64,000 bases of DNA, taken from NCBI RefSeq assembly GCF_040536835.1, contig NZ_CP159578.1, forward strand, positions 1,984,001-2,048,000. The letters run 5' to 3'. The stretch comes from Salinicola endophyticus. GTDB lineage: Bacteria; Pseudomonadota; Gammaproteobacteria; Pseudomonadales; Halomonadaceae. The notes under the pieces are model-generated. The model made no database searches, was not told the DNA's origin, and saw nothing but the letters and a program-made list of their open reading frames with translations. Below are positions 1 to 9,257 of the stretch, one piece after another (positions within the stretch are counted from its first letter, which is position 1; each line of letters starts with the position of its first letter). Made by a program: the position numbers and the translations under genes.

Positions 1-641
1 AGCGCCTGCCGAGCCCGTTCGACTACTCCCGCGCCACCCTCAGCGTACCGCGCGAGGCGGTGGAGCCCGGTGACCCGGTGGCCCACGATCGCGCTATCGT
101 GCAGTTCCTCGAAGGGCGCGAGGACGACGAGGCGATCCTGGTGCTGTTCTCGTCGCGCAAGCAGCTCAAGAGTGTCGCCGAAGCCCTTGCCGAGCCCTGG
201 GCGTCGCGCCTGCTGTCCCAGGATCGGCTGCCCAAGCGCGAGCTGCTCGAGCGTCATCGCAAGGCGGTGGACGCGGGGCAGGGCAGCCTGATCTTCGGGC
301 TGGCGAGCTTCGCCGAGGGGATCGATCTGCCGGGGCGCTATCTCACCCACGTGGTGATCACCCGGCTGCCGTTCTCGGTGCCGGACGATCCGGTGGGGGC
401 GACGCTGGCGGAGTGGATCGAGAGCCAGGGGGGCAATCCGTTCATGCGCATCTCGGTGCCTGACGCCTCGATCAAGCTGGTCCAGGCCTGCGGCCGTCTG
501 ATCCGCAAGGAGAACGACAGCGGGCGTATCTCGCTGCTCGACCGGCGGGTGCTGACCCGGCGCTATGGCAAGGCGCTGCTGGACGCGCTGCCGCCGTTCC
601 GGCGCGAGATCGAGGGTGTGGTCAGGGAGACGCCGGCCTGA
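1..641 (+). CDS. dinG: ATP-dependent helicase DinG, C-terminal part (cut by window edge)
   Basis: This is the last ~212 residues of a DinG-type, XPD-like superfamily 2 DNA helicase, which unwinds R-loops and other damage-associated structures. The reading frame is open to the window edge, so the start lies outside. Visible helicase motifs are GLASFAEGIDLPG (motif V region), VITRLPFSVPDDP, and QACGRLIR (motif VI, with the arginine finger). These match the C-terminal helicase lobe of E. coli DinG (about 716 aa). The N-terminal Walker A/B and iron-sulfur region is not in the window, so I cannot tell whether the Fe-S cysteines are present. The gene converges on aroF across a strong hairpin. Confidence 0.9.
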   Translation, partial: RLPSPFDYSRATLSVPREAVEPGDPVAHDRAIVQFLEGREDDEAILVLFSSRKQLKSVAEALAEPWASRLLSQDRLPKRELLERHRKAVDAGQGSLIFGLASFAEGIDLPGRYLTHVVITRLPFSVPDDPVGATLAEWIESQGGNPFMRISVPDASIKLVQACGRLIRKENDSGRISLLDRRVLTRRYGKALLDALPPFRREIEGVVRETPA

Positions 642-720
642 TCCGGCGTATGCTGGCGTCAGTATGCGCACCCCTGTCCTCTGTTTGATGCGCTGAAACC
701 CATTTTTCACTGCCCGCAAA

Positions 721-754
721 CGCCGACGCCCGCTGTGATCAGCGGGCGTCGGCG
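721..754. terminator. Bidirectional terminator-like hairpin between dinG and aroF
   Basis: A perfect 14-bp stem (CGCCGACGCCCGCT paired with AGCGGGCGTCGGCG, 6-base loop) lies between two convergent genes. A short T-tract follows on the minus strand, the aroF side; on the plus strand there is no clear T-run. It probably terminates both genes. Confidence 0.65.
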
Positions 755-771
755 TGTCGTAGCCGGGCTTT

Positions 772-1854
772 TCAGCTATGGGGCGCGAGCCGCGCCTGGA
801 GCGCCGGGGCGAGCTGTTCGGCCATCTGGGTCAGGCTGCGCTCGGTGGTCGGCCAGTCGATGCAGGCATCGGTGATCGACACGCCATACTCGAGCTGGCT
901 GCGGTCGGCGGGAATCTTCTGCGCCCCCCAGCCGATGTTGGACTCGATCATCAGGCCGATGATCGAGCGGTTGCCGTCGAGGATCTGGTGGGTCACGTTC
1001 TCCATCACCAGCGGCTGCAGCGCCGGATCCTTGTTGGAGTTGGCGTGGGAGCAGTCGACCATCAGGTTGGCCTTGAGGCCGGCCTTGGCCAGCTCCTGCT
1101 CCGCCAGGGTGACGCTGACGCTGTCATAGTTGGGCTTGCCGTTGCCGCCGCGCAGGACCACATGGCCGTAGGCGTTGCCACGGGTGCGGATCACCGCGAC
1201 CTTGCCGGCCTGATCGATGCCCAGGAAGTTGTGCGGACTGGCCACCGACTGCAGCGCGTTGACCGCCACGTCCAGGCTGCCGTCGGTGCCGTTCTTGAAG
1301 CCGACCGGGCCGGAGAGCCCTGAGGCCATCTCGCGGTGGGTCTGGGATTCGGTGGTGCGGGCGCCGATCGCCGACCAGCTGATGCAGTCCTGCAGATACT
1401 GCGGCGAGATCGGGTCGAGCGCTTCTGTTGCCAGCGGCAAACCGATCTCGGCCAGATCCACCAGCAGGCGGCGGGCGATGTGCAGACCCTCTTCGATCTC
1501 GAACGAGTCGTTGAGATGGGGGTCGTTGATCAGGCCCTTCCAGCCCACCGTGGTGCGCGGTTTCTCGAAGTAGACGCGCATCACGATATAGAGGCTGTCG
1601 CTCACCGCGTCGGCGAGCTGGCGTAGGCGCCGGGCATAGTCGCGAGCGGCCTCGGGGTCGTGGATCGAGCAGGGGCCGATCACCACCAGCAGGCGCGGGT
1701 CCTCGCGATCGAGGATGCGCTGGATGGTCTGGCGACCCTCGATGACCGTGCGCTCTGCGGCGTCGCTGAGCGGGATGTGCTGCTTGAGCACTTCGGGAGA
1801 TATCAGAACGTCCTGCGCCAGGACGTTGAGATTGTTGACCTGCTGTTCCGACAT
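772..1854 (-). CDS. aroF: 3-deoxy-7-phosphoheptulonate (DAHP) synthase, tyrosine-type class I
   Basis: Condenses phosphoenolpyruvate and erythrose 4-phosphate to DAHP, the first step of the shikimate pathway. The 360-aa protein carries the class I (AroFGH) signatures LLVVIGPCSIHD, MRVYFEKPRTT, GWKGLINDP, SAIGARTTESQTHRE and VGFKNGTDGS. Features such as the N-terminal ISPEVLK stretch, ATEALDP, NRSIIGLMIESNI and YGVSITDACI match tyrosine-sensitive AroF better than AroG or AroH; this comes from remembered alignments. I placed the start at the ATG at 1854 because family members begin just there (MSEQQVNN). The frame stays open 44 codons further upstream, but that extension is Ser/Arg/Ala-rich and unlike the family. 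The SD upstream of this ATG is weak. Confidence 0.9.
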   Translation of the reverse strand: MSEQQVNNLNVLAQDVLISPEVLKQHIPLSDAAERTVIEGRQTIQRILDREDPRLLVVIGPCSIHDPEAARDYARRLRQLADAVSDSLYIVMRVYFEKPRTTVGWKGLINDPHLNDSFEIEEGLHIARRLLVDLAEIGLPLATEALDPISPQYLQDCISWSAIGARTTESQTHREMASGLSGPVGFKNGTDGSLDVAVNALQSVASPHNFLGIDQAGKVAVIRTRGNAYGHVVLRGGNGKPNYDSVSVTLAEQELAKAGLKANLMVDCSHANSNKDPALQPLVMENVTHQILDGNRSIIGLMIESNIGWGAQKIPADRSQLEYGVSITDACIDWPTTERSLTQMAEQLAPALQARLAPHS

Positions 1855-2096
1855 GCTGGGCCCGTTGAAATCTGCGATGGTTCGCGCGTGGGAGTTCTCG
1901 TTCGCGCGCGTGGAAGTGGAAGAAGGCGCCATCGAAGGGCGCGCGTCTACGTGTAGAGCGCGTACTATGGCGGCTGGGGCGGACAAAAATCAACTTTCCG
2001 CACGCCCTGGGCTGCAGGGTGGCGCCGGCTGACGACTTGATGGCGGGCGCCAAAACGGCAAGACTGGCAGGCTTTCGCTGCGTGCCGCCTCCGGCT

Positions 2097-2126
2097 TTCT
2101 GTTAAAAACCGGGGTTCTGTTATAAG
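2097..2126 (+). promoter_or_regulatory. Possible sigma-70 promoter for rpoE
   Basis: The 404-base stretch between aroF and rpoE holds divergent control sequences. A good -10 (TATAAG, 2121-2126) sits with a weak -35 (TTCTGT, 2097-2102) 18 bases upstream. I found no GAACTT-type sigma-E -35 here, so autoregulation by RpoE is not visible. Confidence 0.3.
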
Positions 2127-2258
2127 TTGCACGCCTGTCAATGAATCGCGAGTCCCACGGCTCCAGGTTGAATCATGAGCGTATTGTCACCGTCATACCC
2201 CGATCGTCACCCGCTTGTTCCTCGATGCGCCGCGCCCATGAACCGGTGGAGTGCCTGA

Positions 2259-2864
2259 ATGGGTGCCAGAGAGACCGATCAGCAGTTGGTCGAGCGTGCC
2301 CAGAAGGGAGACACCCGAGCTTTCGATCTTCTGGTCAAGAAGTATCAGCACAAGATCCTGGGGCTCATCGGCCGCTACGTGCAGGACCATGCCGAGGTCC
2401 AGGACGTGGCCCAGGAAGCCTTCATCAAGGCCTATCGGGCCCTCGGCAGCTTCCGTGCCGAAAGTGCCTTCTATACCTGGATGTACCGCATCGCCATCAA
2501 TACCGCCAAGAACTATCTGGTTTCCCGCGGGCGGCGCCCGCCGGGGAGCGATCTCGACATCGCCGACGCCGAGGTGATCGATCAGAGCGGGCGACTCTCC
2601 GACATCGAGTCTCCCGAAGCGTCGATCGCCCGCGATCAGCTCGAGTCGGCGGTCTTCGCGGCGATCGACAATCTGCCCGACGACCTGCGCACGGCGATCA
2701 CCCTGCGCGAGTTCGATGGCCTCTCCTATGAGGATATCGCCACCATCATGGAGTGCCCGGTGGGTACCGTGCGCTCGCGCATTTTTCGCGCGCGAGAGGC
2801 GGTCGACAAGCATATCCAGCCGCTGCTGGAGCGGAGCAATAGCGACGTCGCCAACGATGGCTGA
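2259..2864 (+). CDS. rpoE: Extracytoplasmic-function sigma factor RpoE/AlgU
   Basis: Alternative sigma factor directing RNA polymerase to envelope-stress promoters. The 201-aa protein has sigma region 2 (about residues 20-90, including VQDVAQEAFIKAYRAL and AFYTWMYRIAINTAKN) and region 4 (about 130-190, LREFDGLSYEDIA followed by PVGTVRSRIFRAR, the -35-binding helix-turn-helix). Length fits E. coli RpoE and Pseudomonas AlgU (about 190 aa). The ATG at 2259 follows GGTGGA with 8-base spacing. The anti-sigma gene rseA follows, as in both reference species. It is expected to control mucD through the promoter at 4004. Confidence 0.95.
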   Translation: MGARETDQQLVERAQKGDTRAFDLLVKKYQHKILGLIGRYVQDHAEVQDVAQEAFIKAYRALGSFRAESAFYTWMYRIAINTAKNYLVSRGRRPPGSDLDIADAEVIDQSGRLSDIESPEASIARDQLESAVFAAIDNLPDDLRTAITLREFDGLSYEDIATIMECPVGTVRSRIFRAREAVDKHIQPLLERSNSDVANDG

Positions 2865-3033
2865 GGCATGGGCGGCGAATGAGGCGCCCGGGTCGCAAAT
2901 AAACATGAATCGAAAATGAACTGTCGCGCGCCTGTGGCGTCATAGAGTGTGAAAGAGACACTGATGTCGTTGCCTGGCGACGCTGCCAGCAGCGATCACG
3001 GGCAAGGCACTGGCCGAGTGTGAGGGTGTGACT

Positions 3034-3771
3034 ATGAAGCAGGTACGTGAGTCGTTTTCCGCGTTGATGGACGACGAGGGCGACGAGTTCGATCTCCGAC
3101 GCGTCTTCAAGCAGATGGAGACGGCTTCCGGCGAGGCGGACACCTGGCGGCGCTACCATCTGGCGCGCAGCATGATGCAGCGCGAACGCGATGCGGTGGT
3201 GGATATCGATATCTCCGCTGACGTGATGGCGGCGATCGCCGATGAGCCGGCCCCCGGGGTCGCCGAGACGCCAGCGGCGTCCCGCCGCCACTCGTTCTCC
3301 TTCATGGGCGGCGCGGCGGTGGCCGCTGCGGTCTCGCTGATGGTGATCACCGGCGTGCAGGTCTACAACGGCTTCGGCGGCGGCGACGCCGCCGTACCGT
3401 CCGACATCGCTTCCAGCGGTGAGTCGCTCGCGCCGGCGGCGAGCGCTCAGCCCACTTTCGCGCTGCCCACCGGCGGCGGTGAAAGCGGCGTGATTCCGGC
3501 GTCGATGCGCGCGCCAGTCTCCAGTGGCATGCCGATCTTCTCGATGGCAGGCGCCAGCGCCGGCGGTGAACAGCATGGACTGATGACCATCGGCGACGAC
3601 GTCATGCTGCCGCTGTTCGGTGCCAGCGGCGACGCCGATCTGCAGCAGGGCGCCTCGCTGCAGTCCTATCTGGCGCGACGCACCCTGGGCAACGGTGATC
3701 TGGGGCTGCTTCACGGCTCCGGCAATTACGCCAGCCAGCTCCACGCGATCGACGCCTCCGCCACGCGCTGA
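3034..3771 (+). CDS. rseA: Anti-sigma factor RseA/MucA
   Basis: Inner-membrane anti-sigma factor that sequesters RpoE until proteolysed under envelope stress. The cytoplasmic N-terminal domain (residues 1 to about 85) carries the family pattern MKQVRESFSALMDDE and DTWRRYHLARSMM. One transmembrane segment follows at about 90-110 (FMGGAAVAAAVSLMVITGV). The periplasmic part is Ala/Ser/Gly-rich. I chose the ATG at 3034 over the in-frame GTG at 3028 because GAGGG (3022-3026) is spaced 7 bases from the ATG and the resulting N-terminus matches the family. Length is 245 aa. No rseB/mucB follows; instead there is a strong terminator and then mucD about 400 bases later. Confidence 0.9.
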   Translation: MKQVRESFSALMDDEGDEFDLRRVFKQMETASGEADTWRRYHLARSMMQRERDAVVDIDISADVMAAIADEPAPGVAETPAASRRHSFSFMGGAAVAAAVSLMVITGVQVYNGFGGGDAAVPSDIASSGESLAPAASAQPTFALPTGGGESGVIPASMRAPVSSGMPIFSMAGASAGGEQHGLMTIGDDVMLPLFGASGDADLQQGASLQSYLARRTLGNGDLGLLHGSGNYASQLHAIDASATR

Positions 3772-3790
3772 GGCGGGCCTCTCGCCGCCA

Positions 3791-3833
3791 ACGGGGCGCG
3801 GCCGTCGCAAGACGGCCGCGCCCCGTCTGTTTC
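3791..3833 (+). terminator. Rho-independent terminator after rseA
   Basis: A perfect 16-bp stem (3791-3806 with 3811-3826) closes on a GCAA tetraloop and is followed by CTGTTTCTG. This ends the rpoE-rseA transcription unit and separates it from mucD. Confidence 0.75.
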
Positions 3834-4003
3834 TGGCCTGCCTGCCGGCCTCCAGGTGACGGGTCGAGGAGGTCTGCACTCGATCTGTGCCGGCGCGTTG
3901 CCGGTGTCTTTACTGCCAGCTACGCCAGTGTCGCCATCGGGGTTTGGCCTCAGTGGCGCCGCCCAGTGCGCCCTCAGGCGGTAAAGAATCTTTACATCTC
4001 GTT

Positions 4004-4030
4004 GAACTCTTCGGCTTTTTCCGCATCAAT
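4004..4030 (+). promoter_or_regulatory. Putative RpoE/AlgU-type promoter for mucD
   Basis: Within the 397-base gene-free stretch 3772-4168, GAACTC (4004-4009) and TCAAT (4026-4030) are separated by exactly 16 bases. This resembles the sigma-E/AlgU consensus (GAACTT, 16-17 bases, TCAAA or TCTGA). It lies about 140 bases upstream of mucD, a known member of this regulon. One mismatch in each half means it is a candidate only. I see no other feature in this stretch. Confidence 0.45.
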
Positions 4031-4168
4031 GAACAGGGTGGTGGCGGCATGCGGCCACTGGCGCCGTGCCCCGGGGCGGGGTTCATTGTGACCGCGTTAT
4101 CTCTCGCCCGGGCCGGTCATCGCAAACGTATGGCTCGCGACGAGTCTTCATGGTGTTAGGAGTGTTTA

Positions 4169-5587
4169 ATGGAACGTATGACAAGATGGTTCGCTCCCTG
4201 GCTGGTGCTGATGATGGCGCTGCTGTCGACACAGGTGGCTCGCGCCAGTGATCTGCCGGACTTCACCGCGCTGGTCAAGCAGGCGGCGCCGGGCGTGGTC
4301 AACATCTCCACGACCAGTACGGTCAGTGCCTCCGATGATCCCTTCGGGCAGCAGGATGTTCCCGATATCTTCCGCCGCTTCTTCGGCGACCAAATGCCAC
4401 CGATGCCCGGCGCGCCGGGGGGGGAAGAGGAGCGCAAGTCGCTCGGCTCGGGCTTCATCATTCGCTCCGATGGCTACATTCTGACCAATGCCCATGTGGT
4501 CAAGAACGCCGACGAGATCATGGTGCGCCTGAACGATCGGCGTGAACTGCCGGCCAAGCTGGTGGGCTCCGATCCGCGCACCGACGTGGCGCTGCTCAAG
4601 GTCGACGCCAAGGATCTGCCGACGCTCAAGATCGGCAACTCCGATGACCTCCAGGTCGGTGAGTGGGTAGCGGCGATCGGCTCGCCGTTCGGTTTCGACC
4701 ACTCGGTCACCGCGGGTATCGTCAGTGCCATCAACCGCACCCTGCCCAGCGACACCTACGTGCCGTTCATCCAGACCGACGTCGCCATCAACCCGGGCAA
4801 CTCCGGCGGTCCGCTGTTCAACCTGGATGGCCAGGTGGTCGGCATCAACTCTCAGATCTATACCCGCAGCGGCGGCTTCATGGGGCTCTCCTTCGCTATC
4901 CCGATCAGCGTGGCGATGAACGTGGCCGATCAGCTGCGCACCGAAGGTCACGTCAGTCGCGGTTGGCTGGGCGTGGTGATCCAGCCGGTGTCCAAGGATC
5001 TGGCCGAGTCGTTCGGGCTAGACGACACCAAAGGTGCGCTGGTCTCCGACGTCAGCGATGACAGCCCGGCCAAGAAAGCCGGACTCAAGGCCGGCGACGT
5101 GATCTTGAGCGTCAACGGGGATGCCGTCGACGACTCCACCACGCTGCCGCGGATCATCGGCAAGTTCGCCCCGGGCGCGGAGATCAAGCTCAAGGTCCTG
5201 CGTGACGGCGACACCCGCAACATCGACGTCACCGTGGGTGACTGGCCCGACTCGCTGAGCGCCGATGGATCGTCCGGTGGCCAGTCGACCAACGACCAGA
5301 CCAAGCTGGGTATCGCCATCAGCGATCTGAGCGCCCAGGAGAAGCAGCAGCTGGATGTCGACAGCGGTGTACTGGTGCGTCGCGTCGACCCGCGCGGTGC
5401 GGCTGCCGCAGCCGGTATCCAGCCGGGTGACGTCATCGTCAGCTTCGATCAGAAGCCGGTGGACAGCGCCGAAGCACTGATCAAGGCGGTCAAGAAGGTC
5501 GACGGTGATCGTGCGGTGCCGGTGCGCATCTCCCGCGACGGTAACTCGCTGTTCGTCGCCCTGCGGCTCAAGGCTCACGACAAGTAA
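4169..5587 (+). CDS. mucD: Periplasmic HtrA/DegP-family serine protease MucD
   Basis: Periplasmic protease and chaperone that degrades misfolded envelope proteins. A signal peptide is visible at residues 1-26 (hydrophobic core WLVLMMALL, cleavage after ARA). The trypsin-like domain has catalytic triad His109 (TNAHVV), Asp139 (DPRTDVALL) and Ser212 (GNSGGPLF). Two PDZ domains follow (about 250-345 and 375-470), each with a carboxylate-binding GWLGV or LGIAI-like loop. The 472-aa length matches MucD/DegQ. The SD TAGGAG precedes the ATG at 4169. Genomic position after rpoE-rseA supports the MucD name; in Pseudomonas mucD ends the algU-mucABCD operon. Here it has its own upstream region. Confidence 0.93.
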   Translation: MERMTRWFAPWLVLMMALLSTQVARASDLPDFTALVKQAAPGVVNISTTSTVSASDDPFGQQDVPDIFRRFFGDQMPPMPGAPGGEEERKSLGSGFIIRSDGYILTNAHVVKNADEIMVRLNDRRELPAKLVGSDPRTDVALLKVDAKDLPTLKIGNSDDLQVGEWVAAIGSPFGFDHSVTAGIVSAINRTLPSDTYVPFIQTDVAINPGNSGGPLFNLDGQVVGINSQIYTRSGGFMGLSFAIPISVAMNVADQLRTEGHVSRGWLGVVIQPVSKDLAESFGLDDTKGALVSDVSDDSPAKKAGLKAGDVILSVNGDAVDDSTTLPRIIGKFAPGAEIKLKVLRDGDTRNIDVTVGDWPDSLSADGSSGGQSTNDQTKLGIAISDLSAQEKQQLDVDSGVLVRRVDPRGAAAAAGIQPGDVIVSFDQKPVDSAEALIKAVKKVDGDRAVPVRISRDGNSLFVALRLKAHDK

Positions 5588-5613
5588 AGAGTGATGTCAG
5601 CCGCACGCGTGCC

Positions 5614-5644
5614 CGACGAGCCCCGCCCCCGGCGGGGCTCGTCG
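5614..5644 (+). terminator. Terminator-like hairpin after mucD
   Basis: A perfect 14-bp GC-rich stem (5614-5627 with 5631-5644) has a 3-base loop. There is no T-run after it, so efficiency as an intrinsic terminator is uncertain. Confidence 0.5.
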
Positions 5645-5698
5645 CGTGTGGGGCGGCGGCGGCGCACGCGGTCGCTGTCCTTGGCACAGCCATGTCGG

Positions 5699-5704
5699 TA
5701 CAAT
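5699..5704 (+). promoter_or_regulatory. Possible -10 element for the lepA operon
   Basis: TACAAT matches the sigma-70 -10 closely and lies about 80 bases upstream of the lepA start. No good -35 at 16-18 bases is visible (TTGGCA at 5681 is only 12 bases away), so this is a weak call. Confidence 0.25.
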
Positions 5705-5784
5705 GCCGCCATTTCGTCATCAACCGCGTGATGCGCGCCCTAAGGGCGCGACCTTCTGCGCGTACAACGACTGGTAAGGACTCA

Positions 5785-7602
5785 ATGGCAGACGCCGCAA
5801 GCAACGAACAGCTCAAGTACATCCGCAACTTCTCGATCATCGCCCATATCGACCACGGCAAGTCCACGCTGGCCGACCGCATCATCCAGGTGTGCGGCGG
5901 GTTGAGCGAGCGCGAATTGAAAGAGCAGGTGCTCGACTCGATGGATCTGGAGCGCGAGCGCGGCATCACCATCAAGGCGCAGTCGGTGACCCTCGACTAC
6001 CAAGCCGAGGATGGCCACACCTACCAGCTCAATTTCATCGACACCCCGGGCCACGTCGACTTCTCCTACGAAGTGTCGCGTTCGCTCTACGCCTGCGAGG
6101 GCGCGCTGCTGGTGGTCGATGCCGCGCAGGGGGTCGAGGCGCAGTCGGTGGCAAACTGCTACACCGCGATCGAGCAGAACCTGGAGGTGCTGCCGGTCCT
6201 CAACAAGATGGACCTGCCCCAGGCCGATCCGGAGAAGGTGGCCCACGAGATCGAAGAGATCATCGGTCTCGACGCCCACGATGCGGTGCAGGTGTCGGCC
6301 AAGAGCGGGCTCAACATCGACAAGCTGCTGGAGCGCCTGGTGCGCGACATTCCGCCGCCCAAGGGCGACCGCGAGGGCCAGCTACAGGCGCTGATCATCG
6401 ACTCCTGGTTCGACAACTACCAGGGTGTGGTGTCGCTGGTGCGGCTGTTCGATGGCACCCTCAAGAAGGGTGACAAGATCCACATGAAATCGACCGGGCG
6501 CGACTGGGAAGTGACCGATATCGGCTTCTTCACGCCCAAGCAGCACTCCACCGGGATCCTGCGCGCGGGCGAGGTGGGCTTCGTGATCGCCGGCATCAAG
6601 GATATCCACGGCGCGCCGGTGGGTGACACCATCACCCATGCCAAGACCAAGGACGTCCCGCGTCTGCCCGGTTTCCAGAAGGTCAAGCCGCAGGTCTACG
6701 CCGGCATGTTCCCGGTCAGCTCCGATGACTACGAGGACTTCCGCGACGCCCTCGAGAAGCTCGCGCTCAACGACGCCTCGCTCGACTACGTGCCCGAGAA
6801 CTCGGACGCGCTGGGCTTCGGCTTCCGCGTCGGCTTCCTCGGCACGCTGCACATGGAGATCATCCAGGAGCGGCTGGAGCGCGAGTACGACCTCGACCTG
6901 CTGACCACGGCGCCGACGGTCATCTACGAGCTGCTGATGGACGATGGCGAGCTGGTCTATATCTCCAACCCGTCGAAGCTTCCCGACCTGGGTAACGTCG
7001 ACGAGATGCGCGAGCCGATCGTGCGCGCCAATATCCTGGTGCCGCAGGAGTTCGTCGGCAACGTCATCAGCGAGTGCGTCAATCGGCGCGGCGTGCAGCT
7101 CGACATGCAGGTGCTGGGCAACCAGATGCAGCTGGTCTACGAGCTGCCGATGGCGGAAGTGGTGATGGACTTCTTCGACCGTCTCAAGTCGATCTCCAAG
7201 GGCTACGCGTCGCTCGACTACAGCTTCGAGCGCTTCGAGGCGGCCAAGCTGGTGCGTCTGGACATTCTCATCAACGGCGATCGCGTCGATGCCCTGGCGC
7301 TGATCATCCATCGTGACCACGCCCATACCCGTGGCCGCGTGCTGGTCGAAAAGATGAAAGAGCTGATCCCGCGTCAGATGTTCGACGTCGCGGTGCAGGC
7401 GGCGATCGGCGGGCACGTGGTGGCGCGCTCCACGGTCAAGGCGCTGCGCAAGAACGTCACCGCCAAGTGCTACGGTGGCGATGTCACGCGCAAGAAGAAA
7501 CTGCTGGAGAAGCAGAAAGCCGGCAAGAAACGCATGAAGCAGGTGGGGCGTGTGGAGATCCCCCAGGATGCGTTCCTCGCCGTTCTCAAAGTGAATGAGT
7601 AG
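5785..7602 (+). CDS. lepA: Translation elongation factor 4 (LepA), GTPase
   Basis: Ribosome-associated translational GTPase that acts on stalled or mispositioned ribosomes. The 605-aa protein has the GTPase domain first: G1 HIDHGKST (21-28), RGITI switch I, DTPGHVDF (G3) and NKMDLP (G4). EF-G-like domains II, III and V follow, then the LepA-specific C-terminal domain with a basic region ([20 protein letters not shown]). The start was set at ATG 5785 ([16 protein letters not shown]), because the frame open upstream encodes an Arg-rich stretch not found in the family. It leads a run into lepB with an 11-base gap, the order also seen in E. coli and Pseudomonas. Confidence 0.96.
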   Translation: MADAASNEQLKYIRNFSIIAHIDHGKSTLADRIIQVCGGLSERELKEQVLDSMDLERERGITIKAQSVTLDYQAEDGHTYQLNFIDTPGHVDFSYEVSRSLYACEGALLVVDAAQGVEAQSVANCYTAIEQNLEVLPVLNKMDLPQADPEKVAHEIEEIIGLDAHDAVQVSAKSGLNIDKLLERLVRDIPPPKGDREGQLQALIIDSWFDNYQGVVSLVRLFDGTLKKGDKIHMKSTGRDWEVTDIGFFTPKQHSTGILRAGEVGFVIAGIKDIHGAPVGDTITHAKTKDVPRLPGFQKVKPQVYAGMFPVSSDDYEDFRDALEKLALNDASLDYVPENSDALGFGFRVGFLGTLHMEIIQERLEREYDLDLLTTAPTVIYELLMDDGELVYISNPSKLPDLGNVDEMREPIVRANILVPQEFVGNVISECVNRRGVQLDMQVLGNQMQLVYELPMAEVVMDFFDRLKSISKGYASLDYSFERFEAAKLVRLDILINGDRVDALALIIHRDHAHTRGRVLVEKMKELIPRQMFDVAVQAAIGGHVVARSTVKALRKNVTAKCYGGDVTRKKKLLEKQKAGKKRMKQVGRVEIPQDAFLAVLKVNE

Positions 7603-7613
7603 GAAGCGGTCTC

Positions 7614-8402
7614 ATGGATTTTTCGTTGTTACTGGTGGTGGCGGTCGCCATCACGGGGCTGGTGTGGTTATTCGATAGTCTTTTCTGGCGCCGTGCCCGC
7701 CGTCAGCGTCAGCGCGCCGCCGCCGAAGAGAAGGGCAGTCGCGAGGCGGTGACCTACAAGGACCCGTGGCCGATCGATTACGCGCGCTCGTTCTTCCCGG
7801 TGCTGCTGATCGTGCTGGTGCTGCGCAGCTTCGTCGTCGAGCCGTTCCAGATCCCCTCGGGCTCGATGCGCCCGACCCTCAAGGTCGGTGACTTCATCCT
7901 GGTCAACAAGTTCGCCTACGGTCTGCGCCTGCCGGTGATCAACACCGAGATCGCCGATCTCGGCGAGCCCCAGCGCGGCGACGTGATGGTGTTCCGCTTT
8001 CCGGAAGACCCGTCGGTCAACTTCATCAAGCGGGTGATCGGGCTGCCGGGCGATCACATTCGCTACGAGAACAAGCAGCTCTACGTCAACGGCAAGCCGG
8101 TACCCAAGACTCTGGTCGACGCCGACCCGGCGCAGGCCCCCGGTGAGGAGCTGCTGCGCGAGCACCTGGGCGATGTCGAGCACAATATCTACAACAACCC
8201 GAGCATGCCGGGGCCGCAGATGCGCGAGATCGTGGTGCCCGACCATGAGTATTTCATGATGGGCGACAACCGCGACCACTCCAACGACAGCCGCTACTGG
8301 GGCTTCGTGCCGGAGGACAATATCGTGGGCAAGGCGTTCGCGGTGTGGATGCACTGGGACGGCGGTCTGCCTAGCTTCAGCACGGTGCGCCAGATACACT
8401 GA
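7614..8402 (+). CDS. lepB: Signal peptidase I
   Basis: Inner-membrane protease that removes signal peptides from exported proteins. Two membrane segments are visible (about 3-21 and 58-75), with the catalytic domain periplasmic after the second. The Ser/Lys dyad is Ser84 in PSGSMRPT and Lys139 in NFIKRVIG. Box E, GDNRDHSNDSR, is intact. The protein is 262 aa, shorter than E. coli LepB (324 aa) but similar to the Pseudomonas enzyme. Co-transcription with lepA is likely from the 11-base gap. Confidence 0.95.
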   Translation: MDFSLLLVVAVAITGLVWLFDSLFWRRARRQRQRAAAEEKGSREAVTYKDPWPIDYARSFFPVLLIVLVLRSFVVEPFQIPSGSMRPTLKVGDFILVNKFAYGLRLPVINTEIADLGEPQRGDVMVFRFPEDPSVNFIKRVIGLPGDHIRYENKQLYVNGKPVPKTLVDADPAQAPGEELLREHLGDVEHNIYNNPSMPGPQMREIVVPDHEYFMMGDNRDHSNDSRYWGFVPEDNIVGKAFAVWMHWDGGLPSFSTVRQIH

Positions 8403-8561
8403 ATCGTATAGCGCGAACCGGCGGCGGCGGCCCATCGAGGTCGCCGTCGGCGCGGTGTCGCCACGGCGGATCGACCAACGATCCGACCACGATGCACTCG
8501 CTCAGCGGGCGACGGGATACCCCGCGCCCGCTTTGCGTCGGACAATGAAAATGGGAATGAC

Positions 8562-9257
8562 GTGAGTGATCCTCTGCAAGGCTTCCGGCGACGTATCGGC
8601 CACGAGTTTCGTGACCCGTCGCTGCTGGAGCTGGCCCTGACGCACCGCAGTGTCGGCGGTGCCAACAACGAACGGCTCGAGTTTCTGGGCGACTCGATCG
8701 TCAACTTCGTGATCGGCGAGGCGCTGTTCAAGCGCTTCCCGGCGGCGCGTGAAGGGCAGCTGTCGCGCCTGCGTGCCGGTCTGGTCAAGGGCCAGACGCT
8801 GGCCGAGGTGGCGCGCGAGTTCGAACTCGGTGCCTGCCTGCGGCTCGGTTCCGGGGAGATGAAGAGCGGCGGCCACCGGCGTGATTCGATCCTCGCCGAC
8901 GCGCTCGAGGCGGTGATCGGTGCGATCTATCTCGACGCCGGCATGGACGTGGCGCGCAGCCGCGTACTGGCATGGTTCGGCACCCGGCTCGAGTCGATCG
9001 ATCTGCACAACACCCAGAAGGACCCCAAGACCCGACTGCAGGAGTTTCTGCAGTCGCGCCAGCAGGCGCTGCCCCGCTACGAGGTGACCTCGGTGGAGGG
9101 CGAGGCGCACGCCCAGACGTTCAGCGTCGAGTGCCATGTCGCCATGCTCGGCGAATCGCCGACCCTCGGCGAGGGCACCAGCCGGCGTCTCGCCGAGCAG
9201 CAGGCGGCGGAGCTGGCGCTGGCCAAACTCGAACCTACCAAGAGCAAGCGCGGATGA
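8562..9257 (+). CDS. rnc: Ribonuclease III
   Basis: Endonuclease cutting double-stranded RNA in rRNA processing and mRNA decay. Residues 1 to about 150 form the catalytic RIIID with the signature [13 protein letters not shown] (36-48) and the second acidic cluster [18 protein letters not shown]. Residues about 155-225 form the double-stranded RNA-binding domain, ending in [13 protein letters not shown]. The start is the GTG at 8562: the nearby ATGs at 8545, 8551 and 8557 are out of frame, and GGGA lies 5 bases upstream. Its stop overlaps the era start (ATGA). Confidence 0.95.
   Translation: MSDPLQGFRRRIGHEFRDPSLLELALTHRSVGGANNERLEFLGDSIVNFVIGEALFKRFPAAREGQLSRLRAGLVKGQTLAEVAREFELGACLRLGSGEMKSGGHRRDSILADALEAVIGAIYLDAGMDVARSRVLAWFGTRLESIDLHNTQKDPKTRLQEFLQSRQQALPRYEVTSVEGEAHAQTFSVECHVAMLGESPTLGEGTSRRLAEQQAAELALAKLEPTKSKRG

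Noticed and set aside
3887..4159. 90-codon frame in the rseA-mucD gap
   Set aside because: No SD, Cys/Arg/Gly-rich start, no resemblance to MucB or MucC, and it covers the candidate promoter.
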